DNA from: Streptomyces echinoruber
GTDB lineage: Bacteria; Actinomycetota; Actinomycetes; Streptomycetales; Streptomycetaceae
Assembly: GCF_014651135.1 (NCBI RefSeq)
Contig: NZ_BMWH01000006.1
Coordinates: forward strand, 124,001-188,000
Length of the DNA: 64,000 bases
Direction of reading: 5' to 3'
Shown: positions 53,198 through 63,344 of the stretch, one piece after another
Layout: each line of letters opens with the position of its first letter
Numbering within the stretch: the stretch's first letter is position 1
Notes under the pieces: generated by a model
Seen by the model: only the letters and a program-made list of their open reading frames with translations
Told to the model about the DNA's origin: nothing
Database searches by the model: none
Position numbers and translations under genes: made by a program

Positions 53198-53297
53198 ACG
53201 GCGGACACCGGGGTGCTGCCGAAAGAGCCCGCAGCGGCCGTGGCGCGGGGGCGCGCTTCCGCGGGCCGTGGCGCGGGGCGCGGCCCCGGTTCCCGGA

Positions 53298-53335
53298 CGG
53301 TCCGTGCGGCGCGGAACCCCGTGCCGCACGGACCG
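53298..53335. terminator. 13-bp hairpin after azoreductase remnant
   Basis: CGGTCCGTGCGGC (53298-53310) pairs perfectly with GCCGCACGGACCG (53323-53335); the loop is 12 bases. It probably terminated the azoreductase gene when intact. Confidence 0.68.
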
Positions 53336-53482
53336 GCACCCGCGCTCCCTCCAGCAGCCGGATTCGCCAATCCGTTCCCTTTTCCGCCGGGTGTTCCAGG
53401 GTTGTCGCGGGCCGCCCCCGGTGCCCGCCGGACGGCCCGGACCGGGACTTTTCCCCGAGGGCTCCGAGAAAGCCCCGCGGAA

Positions 53483-53497
53483 TTGACAGAATGTCAA
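53483..53497. promoter_or_regulatory. TTGACA-GAA-TGTCAA palindrome
   Basis: A perfect 6-3-6 dyad 229 bases before the GTG at 53727. It contains a consensus -35 hexamer TTGACA, but no good -10 follows at 17-18 bases, so an operator is more plausible. Confidence 0.5.
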
Positions 53498-53726
53498 AGG
53501 CGGGCTTCGTGCGGGAAATGCGCGAAACCGCCGGATCTCTTGTTTCCGCTCGCCGGCCTGTGCAAAGGTGAGCACCGTTCAAGTGCGGGCCACGGCCGTT
53601 GCGCCGCACGCACAAGGCCTTTCCCGTCCGCCCCGCGCGCTTCACGAGAGCCGACGCGGATGAGTGTTCGGGATGCCGAAACCCTGGTACGGACTAATTT
53701 CGCGGTGCCCTGAGAGGAATGCAGCC

Positions 53727-55847
53727 GTGCACGACGCAGGCCTGTCGAATTCCCCCGAAACCGGTTCCTCCGGCGCGTCCGGCCACCGGTTCGAGGTGAC
53801 CGACGAGCAGTTGAGCGCCGAACTGAGGAAGTGGACCGGGGCGACCCCCGCCCCGCGGCCCGTCGGCGAACTCCTCGACCGGCACTGGGAAGCGGCCTTC
53901 ACCTACGCCCGGCTGTGCACCGACGGCCCCAGCGCGGCCGGCATCCTCACCACCGCCGCCTTCACCCGGCTCTTCGGCGAGGTCCTGCGCCAGGCCGGAC
54001 CCACCTCCTCCTGGCGCCCGCACCTGCTGCTCGCCGTCCGCCGGATCGCGGCCGAGTGGGCCGGGGACCACCGCCGCGAGATGCTCCACCCGCGGCTGCG
54101 CGTCCCCGGGGAGGACGCCGAGCAGGTGGCCGCCCGGCTCCTGCCCCCGCCCGGGCGCCGCGTCGTCACCCAGGCCTTCCCGCGCCTGCCCCAGCCCGCC
54201 CGTGCCCTGCTGTGGCACACCGAGGTCGAGGCCGAACCGCTCGCGATACCCGCCGGCCTGCTCGGCCTCGACGAGGACGGCGCCCACCTGCCCCTGCGGC
54301 GGGCCCGCGAACGGCTGCGCGAGGAGTGCCTGCAGGTGCACCGCGAACTGGCCCCCCGCGCGGACTGCGCCCGCTACGCCCGGCTGCTCGACGTCACCTA
54401 CCGGCGCCCCGGCGTCGGGATCGACCCCGACCTGCGTCAGCACCTGGCCGACTGCGCCCACTGCCGCGACACCGCCGACCAACTGGCCCACTTCGTCGGC
54501 TCGCTCGGCACCGTGCTCGCCGAGGGCGTGCTCGGCTGGGCGGCGGGGGAGTACCTCCGGGCCCGCGCCGAACCCGCCGCGCCCGAGCAGGGGCCGGTCT
54601 CCCCGCAGACCGCCACCGAGGCCCTGTACGCCGGCGGCACGGCACCGGGGTTCCCCGCCGCGTCCCCGGCGCCCGAGCCGCACGCCCCGGTCGGCGGCGA
54701 GTCGTTCACCGAGCCGGCCGAGCCGCCGTACGGCCCTGCCGCCGCGCCGCCCCACGGTTCCGCCGGCACGCCGTACGGCCCCGCCGCCCGGGAGGCCGGT
54801 CCGGCCGGTGACGTCCGCCGTCCCCTCCCGCCCGAGACGCACCCGGCGCCGCCCGCCACCCCGCGCGGCGCCGGGGACCTCTCCGGTCTCCCGCGCCGCG
54901 CGGGCCGACGGGCCCGGCGCGCCGCCCGGCGCCGCCACCTCGCGGTGACCGTCGCCGCCGCGAGCGGGCTGGTCGTCCTGCCCCTCGTCCTGTGGTCGGC
55001 GCTCGGCTCCTCCGACGGCGCCGGGCCCGAGCCGGCCGGGGCCGGCGCCTCCTCCGGCCCGGCGAGCCCCGCCCCCTCGTACGCCGGGTCGTCGGACACG
55101 TCCCAGGGGACCCTGCACGGCCGGCTCCACAACGTCGCCTCCGGCCTGTGCGTCGGCCTGGAGGGCGGCAGGGCCGTCGAAGGGGCCGAGGCCGAACTCA
55201 CCTCCTGTTCCTCCGGCCGCACCCGGCAGTGGGTGTACGAGCCCGACGGGCTGCTGCACGACGTCACCGCCCCCCGCCTGTGCCTGGACTCGCACCTCGG
55301 CTACTCGGTCCGCCTGGCCCCGTGCCCCGGCGCCTCCCGCAGCGACGGGAAGAACGTGCGCTACGACTTCACCCTGCAGGGCCTGCTCGTCCCGCGCTGG
55401 AACCAGGACCTGGCCCTGACCCCCGCCGCCACCGACGGCTCCGGCACCCTGGTGCTGAAGAACCGCACCGACGACCCCGTCCAGCGCTGGATGATCGACA
55501 CCTCCGAGCCCGACCTGCAGATGGCGGCGGTCGACTGGGACGGCGAGCCGACGGCCACCCCGGCGCCCCGGACCACGCCCACGCCCCGGCCCCCGGCGTC
55601 CACACCGGCCGCCCGCACCCGGAAACCGTCGGCCGCCCCGGCCACCACCCGGCCGGCGCCCACCGCCTCGGCCTCCTCCGGCGCGTCCTGCTCGTACGCC
55701 GATCCGTACGCCTGCTCCTGGGGCGGCGGCTACGGACCCCACGGGCCGGGCGGCGGCTACCGGGAGGGCGGCTACGGATATGGCGGCTATGGCGGCTACG
55801 GCTATGGCGGCTACGGGTATGGCGGCTACGGATACGGCCGCCGCTGA
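53727..55847 (+). CDS. Sigma-like / zinc-finger / transmembrane / ricin-lectin fusion protein
   Basis: A 706-residue protein. Residues 40-205 look like degenerate ECF sigma regions 2 and 4 (AGILTTAAFTRLFGEVLRQA, then RRARERLREECLQVHRELAP). Residues 212-245 resemble an anti-sigma zinc finger (DCARYARLLD then HLADCAHCRD). A Pro-rich linker, a basic stretch and one TM (HLAVTVAAASGLVVLPLVLW, about 405-427) follow. Outside lies a ricin-type beta-trefoil (about 461-591), a Thr/Pro linker, and a GY-repeat tail. GAGAGGAA precedes the GTG. Function unknown. Confidence 0.8.
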   Translation: MHDAGLSNSPETGSSGASGHRFEVTDEQLSAELRKWTGATPAPRPVGELLDRHWEAAFTYARLCTDGPSAAGILTTAAFTRLFGEVLRQAGPTSSWRPHLLLAVRRIAAEWAGDHRREMLHPRLRVPGEDAEQVAARLLPPPGRRVVTQAFPRLPQPARALLWHTEVEAEPLAIPAGLLGLDEDGAHLPLRRARERLREECLQVHRELAPRADCARYARLLDVTYRRPGVGIDPDLRQHLADCAHCRDTADQLAHFVGSLGTVLAEGVLGWAAGEYLRARAEPAAPEQGPVSPQTATEALYAGGTAPGFPAASPAPEPHAPVGGESFTEPAEPPYGPAAAPPHGSAGTPYGPAAREAGPAGDVRRPLPPETHPAPPATPRGAGDLSGLPRRAGRRARRAARRRHLAVTVAAASGLVVLPLVLWSALGSSDGAGPEPAGAGASSGPASPAPSYAGSSDTSQGTLHGRLHNVASGLCVGLEGGRAVEGAEAELTSCSSGRTRQWVYEPDGLLHDVTAPRLCLDSHLGYSVRLAPCPGASRSDGKNVRYDFTLQGLLVPRWNQDLALTPAATDGSGTLVLKNRTDDPVQRWMIDTSEPDLQMAAVDWDGEPTATPAPRTTPTPRPPASTPAARTRKPSAAPATTRPAPTASASSGASCSYADPYACSWGGGYGPHGPGGGYREGGYGYGGYGGYGYGGYGYGGYGYGRR
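55765..55845 (+). repeat. In-frame GGCGGCTAYGG repeats encoding a Gly-Tyr tail
   Basis: The 3' end of the fusion gene repeats GGCGGCTACGG(A/C/G)TAT units of 15-18 bases, encoding GYGGY repeats. Copy number probably varies among strains. Confidence 0.75.
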
Positions 55848-55861
55848 GGGGAGCGCACCGC

Positions 55862-56365
55862 TCAGCGGCGGTGCGGCGGAGGCGGCGGGGAGGGCGGCAG
55901 GGTCCCCAGACCGGGTGCCTCCTCGGGCCACACCAGCAGCACCGGGCAGGGCGCGTGGTCGACGACGAACCGGGCGGCCGGGCCCAGACTGTGCGGGCCC
56001 AGCCGACGGCGCTCGCCGTCGCGGGCCAGCACCAGCAGGCCGGCGCCCTCGGCGGCGGTCACCACCTCCCGCTCGGCGCGCCCGGTGCGCTCCTGCCGGA
56101 CGCACGCCCGCCCCAGCCGGGCGGCCGCCGCGTCCAGCAGTTCCCGCGCGGACGCGCCGCTCAGCTCCGCCACCCGTTCGCCGGGATCGCGCACGGGCCG
56201 CGCCGCCCGGCCGAGCAGCCCGGCCAGTGCCCCCTGCGCCAGCGCGGGCGCGTCCTCGCCGGTCACGTGCAGCAGCGTCACCTCGGCGTCCTCGGGCGCG
56301 TGGGCGCGCACCGCGTCCACGCAGGCGGGCCAGGTGCCCTCGACGAGCCAGGCGATCACACGCAT
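55862..56365 (-). CDS. Universal stress protein-like protein
   Basis: A 167-residue protein of USP-like alpha/beta fold (MRVIAWLVEGTWPACVDAVR, then AEVTLLHVTGEDAPALAQGA, and C-terminal PHSLGPAARFVVDHAPCPVLLV). The ATP-binding G-x2-G-x9-G-S/T motif is incomplete, so nucleotide binding is uncertain. Pro/His-rich tail. The gene is convergent with the lectin fusion, 14 bases away, and follows the transporter gene by 37 bases. Confidence 0.8.
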   Translation of the reverse strand: MRVIAWLVEGTWPACVDAVRAHAPEDAEVTLLHVTGEDAPALAQGALAGLLGRAARPVRDPGERVAELSGASARELLDAAAARLGRACVRQERTGRAEREVVTAAEGAGLLVLARDGERRRLGPHSLGPAARFVVDHAPCPVLLVWPEEAPGLGTLPPSPPPPPHRR

Positions 56366-56402
56366 CCGGTCGGGCCTCCTCGCGTCAGCCGGTCCACGCC
56401 GG

Positions 56403-57713
<1,311 letters not shown>

Positions 57714-57832
57714 ATGAAACCCCACGGGAGAACGGGGCGGTGCGGGGGGGACCACGGGCATGCCCGCGCGACCGCCGCCGGAGGAATTCGGCCGGTACCG
57801 GACCCGCCCCTGGACCCACCCCGGGGCCGCCC

Positions 57833-57929
57833 CCGGCCCGGACCCGGCCCGGACCCGGCCCCGGACCCACCCCCGGAGCTGCCCCCGGGCCGGACCCGGC
57901 CCCGGCTTCGGCCCCGGGCCCGGCCCCGC
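57833..57929. repeat. Irregular CCGGACCCGGCCCC repeats
   Basis: Short CCGGACCCGG-type words recur at least five times between the transporter and the DUF4232 lipoprotein. No coding sense is apparent. Confidence 0.5.
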
Positions 57930-58661
57930 TCAGGGACCCGTGCCGGGGCTGAACGGCGTCAGCCGCACCGACGACGCGTTGCCGCCCACCGGTACCTCGC
58001 CGCCCTTCCACACCACCTTCAGCGGGTCCCGCTCGTCGGGCGGCGTGACGACCAGCGCGGCCGGCACGGCGGTGCGGGCGCCGCTGATCTGCGGGTTGGA
58101 GAAGGACAGGCCCGCCCAGGCGCTGCGGCCCGGCGGCAGCGTCACCCGCGTGGGACGGGCGGGGGAGCGCACCGGGTCCGGGCCGAGCCGGCGGCCGGCG
58201 GCGTCCACGAAGGCGGCGCCGGGATAGCCGTACACCGTGCAGGTGCGGCCCGAGACGTTGGTGAGGACGACCGGGAAGTTCTCCTGCCCGGCGCCCGGGT
58301 CGTTGCGGCCCACCGAGGCGCGCAGCTCCGAGGTGTGGCAGCGGGTGCCGCCGGCCGCGGCCCGCCCGCCGCCCGCGGAGGCGGAGGGTGTGCCCGCGGC
58401 GGGCCCCCGGCCGGCGGGGGTGCCGGTACGGGCGGAGGGCGTGCCCGGCGCGGAGTCCGCCGGGCGGCCCGGGGCAGACGTGGCGGACGTGGCGGGGGCG
58501 GTGCCGGCGCTGCCGGTCGCGGGGGCGGCCGTGCCGGACAGGGTCTGCGGCCCGCCCGCCGTGGCGCCGCCGTCGCCGCAGCCCGTCAGCAGGCCCAGCG
58601 CCGCCGCGCCCGCGAGGAGGGCGGCGGCATGCGCGGGCCGGAACGTGCGGAAGGGGGTCAT
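57930..58661 (-). CDS. DUF4232-domain lipoprotein
   Basis: A 243-residue protein. Signal peptide (AHAAALLAGAAALGLLTGCG) with lipobox LTGC. A long Ala/Thr/Pro/Gly linker spans residues 30-105. A C-terminal DUF4232 beta-sandwich follows (CHTSELRASVGRNDPGAGQE, then FPVVLTNVSGRTCTVYGYPG and AGLSFSNPQISG). Function unknown; it is a common surface protein family in Streptomyces. Confidence 0.86.
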   Translation of the reverse strand: MTPFRTFRPAHAAALLAGAAALGLLTGCGDGGATAGGPQTLSGTAAPATGSAGTAPATSATSAPGRPADSAPGTPSARTGTPAGRGPAAGTPSASAGGGRAAAGGTRCHTSELRASVGRNDPGAGQENFPVVLTNVSGRTCTVYGYPGAAFVDAAGRRLGPDPVRSPARPTRVTLPPGRSAWAGLSFSNPQISGARTAVPAALVVTPPDERDPLKVVWKGGEVPVGGNASSVRLTPFSPGTGP

Positions 58662-58778
58662 GGTCTCCGGCCTCCTGAGGGACGTCGTGTCTCTTCACGG
58701 GTTCCGATGCGCGCACCGCCCGAAAAGTTCGCGGACCGCTCGGTTCGGTCGTCTGCGTGCCCTTCCCGCCGTCCCGGT

Positions 58779-60167
58779 TCACCGCCGGATCCGCACGGAG
58801 CGCAGGACGGCGTCGGCGGCCGGGGCGCCGTCGTGCCGGCGCACCTGCACGTAGACCTGGGGCCGCCGGGCGCCGCTGGCCGGGGTGAGCGCGGCCTCGG
58901 TGACCACGTCGCCGGGGCGTGCGCAGTCGCGCCAGGTGCGCACCCGGCCCCGCCAGGGGCCGCCGCTCCAGGCGCGGGAGCCGGTGTAGCGGCAGCCGGG
59001 ATGGGTGACGGCGGCCACCGCGGCGGCGAGGTCGCCGTGCCCGCCGGCGTCGGTGAAGGCGCCGACGAAGACGCCGTCGACGGCCGCGCCCAGGTCCGTC
59101 CAGCGGTCGGGGTCGTCGGCGACGACGAGCCCCGGCTCGTGCCCGGCGGGCAGGCCCAGCACCCGCGGGTCCCAGCCGCCGCCGCGCAGCCCCCGCCCCC
59201 AGCCGGCGGGGACCGTGGCGGTGACCCGGCCGGTGGTGTCCGCGACGCGCACCTCACGGCCGCCCCCGGCGGGCCGCTCCGCCAGGGCCACCACCGTTCC
59301 CGCGGCGCCGGCCGCGACGAGGACGGCGGCGGCGCCGGCGAGCAGCCGGTGCCGCCCGCGCGGCCGGGCGGCACCGGCCCGCGGCGCCAGCCGCTCCAGC
59401 TCCGCGGCGAACGCCGCCGCCGAGGGCCAGCGCCGCCGCCGGTCCACCGCCAGCGCCCGCAGCAGCGCCCGCCGCACCCCCGGGTGGAGGCCCGGGCGCA
59501 GCCGGTCCGGGCGGACCACCCGGCCGGGCGCGGCCGGGGTGGTGCCGGTGACGAGCCGGTAGCCGAGCGCGCCCAGGCCGTAGACGTCGGCGCGCGCGTC
59601 GATGCCCGTGCCCGGCTCGGCCTGTTCGGGCGGGCGGTAGCCGGCCGAGCCGGCGGCCTGGGTGAGCCCGGACGCCTGCGCGAGGCTCTTGGCCAGGCCG
59701 AGGTCGGCGAGGAGCACCCGCCGCGAGCCGTCCGGCGCGGCGGCCAGCAGCACGTTGCTCGGCTTGATGTCCCGGTGCACGATGCCGGCCTCGTGCAGCG
59801 CGGCCGCGCCGCGGGCGGCCTCCGCGGTGAGCCGCAGCGCCTCCGGCACCGGCAGCGGGCCCGCGGCGGCCAGGTCGGCGAGGGTGCCGCCGTCGGCGTA
59901 CTCCATCACGAAGTAGGGCCTGCCGTCGGGGAGTTCACCGATGTCGTGGACCTGCACCACCCGGTCGGAGGCGGCCTTGCGCAGCAGCCGCGCCTCGGTG
60001 AGGAACCGCTCGCGCACGTCCAGGCGGTGCGCCCAGTTCTCGGCGAGGACCTTCACGGCCACCGGGGCGTCCAGCACCTCGTCGCGGGCGAGCCAGACGA
60101 CGGCGAAGGCGCCGGTGCCCAAAGGCCGTTGGAGGCGGTACCGGCCGATCCGCTCGAGCGGGTGCAT
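58779..60167 (-). CDS. Membrane Ser/Thr protein kinase
   Basis: A 462-residue protein. Kinase domain: glycine loop LGTGAFAVVW, Lys39, HRDIKPSN at 131-138, and a DLG instead of DFG at 155-157 (LLADLGLAK), then YRPPEQ. One TM (LLAGAAAVLVAAGAAGTVVA) follows at about 285-305. An extracellular domain with four Cys follows. The DLG substitution still leaves the magnesium Asp. It is divergent from an ECF sigma factor, 55 bases away, so the two may form a signalling pair. Confidence 0.9.
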   Translation of the reverse strand: MHPLERIGRYRLQRPLGTGAFAVVWLARDEVLDAPVAVKVLAENWAHRLDVRERFLTEARLLRKAASDRVVQVHDIGELPDGRPYFVMEYADGGTLADLAAAGPLPVPEALRLTAEAARGAAALHEAGIVHRDIKPSNVLLAAAPDGSRRVLLADLGLAKSLAQASGLTQAAGSAGYRPPEQAEPGTGIDARADVYGLGALGYRLVTGTTPAAPGRVVRPDRLRPGLHPGVRRALLRALAVDRRRRWPSAAAFAAELERLAPRAGAARPRGRHRLLAGAAAVLVAAGAAGTVVALAERPAGGGREVRVADTTGRVTATVPAGWGRGLRGGGWDPRVLGLPAGHEPGLVVADDPDRWTDLGAAVDGVFVGAFTDAGGHGDLAAAVAAVTHPGCRYTGSRAWSGGPWRGRVRTWRDCARPGDVVTEAALTPASGARRPQVYVQVRRHDGAPAADAVLRSVRIRR

Positions 60168-60222
60168 GCTCTTATCATGCCCAGGGGAGATCACCGGCGA
60201 CCGGCGGTGAGGGGAGCGGGCC

Positions 60223-60774
60223 GTGCACGACGAGGCGCTGACCGAGGACCTCGCGCGGCGCGCGGCCGCGGGCGAGACGGCGGCGCTGGAGGCGCTGCTG
60301 CGCGCGCTCGGCCCGGAGACGGTGCGCCGCTGCGGGCGGTTCCTGCCGTGCCGGCAGGACGCCGAGGAGGCGGCGCAGGACGTGCTGCTGCAGGTCGCCC
60401 GGCGGATCTCCACGTTCGAGGGCCGCAGCCGCTTCTCCACCTGGCTGCACACCGTCGTCGCCAACTGCTGCCGGCAGAAGTACCGCGAGCTGAAGCGGCG
60501 CGCCGCCGAGCAGCCGGCCGCGATCGAGCCGGCCGCGCACGTCGACCCGCGCACCACCAGCGTCATCGCCGGCTCCCGCGTCGACCTGCTGGAGGCGCTG
60601 GAGCGGCTGGAGCGCGACCACCCGCACCTCGTCGCGCCGCTCGTCTACCGGGACATCTGTCAACTGGAGTACGCCGAGGCCGCCGAACGCCTCGACCTCC
60701 CCCTGGGCACCCTGAAGTCCCGGCTGCACGAGGCCCGCCGGCGGGTGCGGCCCTACCTCGGGGGCGCGGAGTGA
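60223..60774 (+). CDS. ECF-type RNA polymerase sigma factor
   Basis: A 183-residue protein. Region 2 includes CRQDAEEAAQDVLLQVARRI and STFEGRSRFSTWLHTVVANC; region 4 is DICQLEYAEAAERLDLPLGT then LKSRLHEARRRVRPYL. No anti-sigma gene is adjacent; the divergent Ser/Thr kinase could be its regulator, as in ECF43-like systems, but that is inferred. GTG start with AGGGGAG. Confidence 0.9.
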   Translation: MHDEALTEDLARRAAAGETAALEALLRALGPETVRRCGRFLPCRQDAEEAAQDVLLQVARRISTFEGRSRFSTWLHTVVANCCRQKYRELKRRAAEQPAAIEPAAHVDPRTTSVIAGSRVDLLEALERLERDHPHLVAPLVYRDICQLEYAEAAERLDLPLGTLKSRLHEARRRVRPYLGGAE

Positions 60775-60781
60775 GCCAGCC

Positions 60782-60804
60782 GCCGGGCCGCGCGCCGGCC
60801 CGGC
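60782..60804. terminator. 9-bp hairpin between convergent genes
   Basis: GCCGGGCCG (60782-60790) pairs with CGGCCCGGC (60796-60804) over a 5-base loop, between the ECF sigma and SpoIIE-type genes. Confidence 0.62.
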
Positions 60805-60829
60805 CGGTGCGCGGCCCCGCCCCGGGGGC

Positions 60830-63205
60830 TCACTCCTCCGGCAGCCCCAGCTCCGCCCAGATCGTCTTGCCCTCGGCGGTGTGCCGGCTGCCCCAGCGGT
60901 GGGTGAGCTGGGCGACCAGCAGCAGCCCCCGCCCGCCCTCGTCCCACGTGCGGGCGCGGCGCAGGTGGGGCGCGGTGGGGCCGGCGTCGGACACCTCGCA
61001 GATCAGGGTGGCCGCGTCGTGGATGAGGCGCAGCCGGATGGGCGGGGCGCCGTAGCGGATGGCGTTGGTGACCAGCTCGCTGACCACCAGTTCCGTGGTG
61101 AACGCCGCCTCGGTCAGCCGCCAGGCGTCGAGCTGGTCGACGACCTGCTTGCGGATCGGGGCGACCAGCGCCGGGTCGGCGGGGATGTCCCAGGTCGCCA
61201 CCTGGTCGGCGGGCAGGCCGCGGGTGCGGGCCAGCAGCAGCGCCACGTCGTCCGGGGCGCCGCCCGGCGGCAGCAGCGTGCGCAGCACCCGGTCGCAGGT
61301 CTCCTCCAGGGAGCCCGCCGCGTGCTCGTACCCCGCGAGCGCCTCGCACAGCAGCCGGTGCCCGGTCTCCGCGTCCCGGCCGTGACTCTCGATCAGCCCG
61401 TCGGTGTAGAAGGAGAGCACCGTGCCCTCGGGCAGGTCCAGCTCGGCCGACTCGAACGGGAGCCCGCCCGTGCCCAGCGGCGGTCCGGAGGGCAACGGCA
61501 CCGGCCGGGGCGGGCCGCCCGGCGGCAGCATCACCGGAGAGGGGTGGCCGGCCCGGGCGAGGGCGCAGCGCCGCGAGACCGGGTCGTAGACCGCGTACAG
61601 GCAGCTGGCCCCGACCTCCCCGGGGCGGCCCTCCTCGCCGGACTCCGCGGACAGCCGGGTCACCAGGTCGTCGAGGTGGGTGAGCAGCTCGTCCGGGGGC
61701 AGGTCGATGTCGGCGAGGGTGCGCACGGCGGTGCGCAGCCGCCCCATGGTGGCCGAGGCCTGCACGCCGTACCCGACGACATCGCCGACGACCATGGCGA
61801 CCCGCATGCCGGACAGCGGGATCACGTCGAACCAGTCGCCGCCCAGCCCGGCCCGGGCGGCGGGCAGGTACCGGGAGGCCGCCTCGACCGCGGCCGTGCG
61901 CGGCAGGCTGCGCGGCAGCAGGCTGCGCTGCAGGGCGAGCGCGGTCTCGCGTTCGCGGGAGAAGCGGCGGGCGTTGTCGATGCAGACGGCGGCCCGGGCG
62001 GTGACCTCCTCGGCCAGCAGCACGTCGTCCTCGGTGAACGGGTCGGGGCGGCGGAAGCGGGTGAAGACGGCGACCCCCAGGGTGATGCCGCGGGCCTGCA
62101 GCGGCACGGCCATCGTGGAGTGGACGTCGCGCTCCCCGGGCCCGCCGTGGCGCCGCTCGTCCCGGGACGGCCACCGCTCCGGGCCGGCCGGCGGCGCCGG
62201 GACCACGACCGCCCGGCCCGCCAGCAGCGCGGCGGCCTGCGGCGAGGACGCCGCGTACTCCTCCGCCGTGCCCGTCCCGGTCGCCGCCTCGGGGCCGTCC
62301 GGGCCCACCGAGCGGTACGCGGTCCGCCGCAGTACGACCGGCGGGGCCGGCCGGCTCGGGGGCTCCCCGCCGTACTGCCCGGGGTCGAGCAGGTCGACGC
62401 CGACGAAGTCGGCGAGCGCGGGCACGCACACCGTGGCCAGCTCCTGCGCGGTCCGGGTCACGTCGAGGGTGGTGCCGATGCTCACGCTCGCCTCGTTGAG
62501 CAGCTGCAGCCGCTCCCGGGCGAGGTACTGGGAGGAGAAGTCGTGGACGGTGACGCACACCCCGCGCACCCGGTTCTGCGCGTCGGTGACCGGCGCCATC
62601 CGGGCCAGCCAGGCGTGCGCCCGGTGCTCCCCGGTGGCCTTGAGGTACGTCTGCATCTCGCGGGCCCGCCCGGAGGCCAGGACCTCGCGCAGGTACCGTT
62701 CGAACTCGGCGTTCTGCGGCCGGTCGCCGATGTCGATGGCGCGCAGGCCGCGCAGCCGGTCGGCGGGCAGGCCGATGAGGGCGGCCATCGCCTCGTTCAC
62801 GCCGTGGATGCGCAGCCGCTCGTCGAAGACGACGGTGGCGCACGGGGACTGGGACAGGGCGGCCCCCGTCAGCGGGTCGTCGGGCCGGCCGCCGGGGGCG
62901 TCGGGCAGCGGGCAGACGGCGAGCCAGGCGCCGTCCCCGCCCATGCGGTGCGCGAGCAGCCACACCGGTACGGCGCGCCCGTCGCGGTGACGCAGCGTGA
63001 GGGGGCCGCTCCAGCGTTCCCCGTCGGGCGGGGCGGACACGGCGGTCCCGGCGGCCAGGAGCCCGGCGGCCGGGCGGCCGACGATCTCGGCGGGGGAGTA
63101 GCCCAGCAGGTGGCGCGCGCCCTCGTTCCACCCGGCCACGGTGCCGGAGGCGTCGATGACGGCCCGGGCCGCGGCGGGATCGTCGAACGGGTTGTCCGGG
63201 CTCAT
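60830..63205 (-). CDS. PAS-PAS-GAF-SpoIIE phosphatase with C-terminal ATPase (anti-sigma) domain
   Basis: A 791-residue protein. Two PAS domains (about 10-110 and 120-240; VIDASGTVAGWNEGARHLLG and YLKATGEHRAHAWLARMAPV), a GAF domain (about 250-430), a SpoIIE PP2C domain (GLGGDWFDVIPLSGMRVAMV then GDVVGYG) and a C-terminal HATPase_c (TELVVSELVTNAIRYGAPPI, then DEGGRGLLLVAQL). It integrates signals to control STAS/sigma partner switching. It is the same architecture as the left-edge gene, plus GAF. ATG 63205. Confidence 0.93.
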   Translation of the reverse strand: MSPDNPFDDPAAARAVIDASGTVAGWNEGARHLLGYSPAEIVGRPAAGLLAAGTAVSAPPDGERWSGPLTLRHRDGRAVPVWLLAHRMGGDGAWLAVCPLPDAPGGRPDDPLTGAALSQSPCATVVFDERLRIHGVNEAMAALIGLPADRLRGLRAIDIGDRPQNAEFERYLREVLASGRAREMQTYLKATGEHRAHAWLARMAPVTDAQNRVRGVCVTVHDFSSQYLARERLQLLNEASVSIGTTLDVTRTAQELATVCVPALADFVGVDLLDPGQYGGEPPSRPAPPVVLRRTAYRSVGPDGPEAATGTGTAEEYAASSPQAAALLAGRAVVVPAPPAGPERWPSRDERRHGGPGERDVHSTMAVPLQARGITLGVAVFTRFRRPDPFTEDDVLLAEEVTARAAVCIDNARRFSRERETALALQRSLLPRSLPRTAAVEAASRYLPAARAGLGGDWFDVIPLSGMRVAMVVGDVVGYGVQASATMGRLRTAVRTLADIDLPPDELLTHLDDLVTRLSAESGEEGRPGEVGASCLYAVYDPVSRRCALARAGHPSPVMLPPGGPPRPVPLPSGPPLGTGGLPFESAELDLPEGTVLSFYTDGLIESHGRDAETGHRLLCEALAGYEHAAGSLEETCDRVLRTLLPPGGAPDDVALLLARTRGLPADQVATWDIPADPALVAPIRKQVVDQLDAWRLTEAAFTTELVVSELVTNAIRYGAPPIRLRLIHDAATLICEVSDAGPTAPHLRRARTWDEGGRGLLLVAQLTHRWGSRHTAEGKTIWAELGLPEE

Positions 63206-63344
63206 CGTCGCCACTCCATCGCGCCCACTGTCCGTGACAAGCGTGTCACGTGGATTCCAGCCTAGTGCGTCGCCGTCCGGCGCGAACCGCACCCCCCTGG
63301 TCACGTGCGCCGCGACCCCGGCTCGTGCGCGCCGCGGCCGCCGG

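Larger units (their letters stand above)
53198..53726. other. Long non-coding spacer upstream of the sigma-like/ricin protein
   Basis: This 529-bp region has no convincing gene. It holds a GGCCGTGGCGCGGG direct repeat (about 53236 and 53264), the 13-bp hairpin at 53298-53335, and TTGACAGAATGTCAA at 53483-53497. AT content rises after 53480, marking a probable promoter zone. Confidence 0.55.

Noticed and set aside
53483..53506. Housekeeping promoter using TTGACA
   Set aside because: No TANNNT -10 element is found 16-19 bases downstream; the dyad explanation is better.
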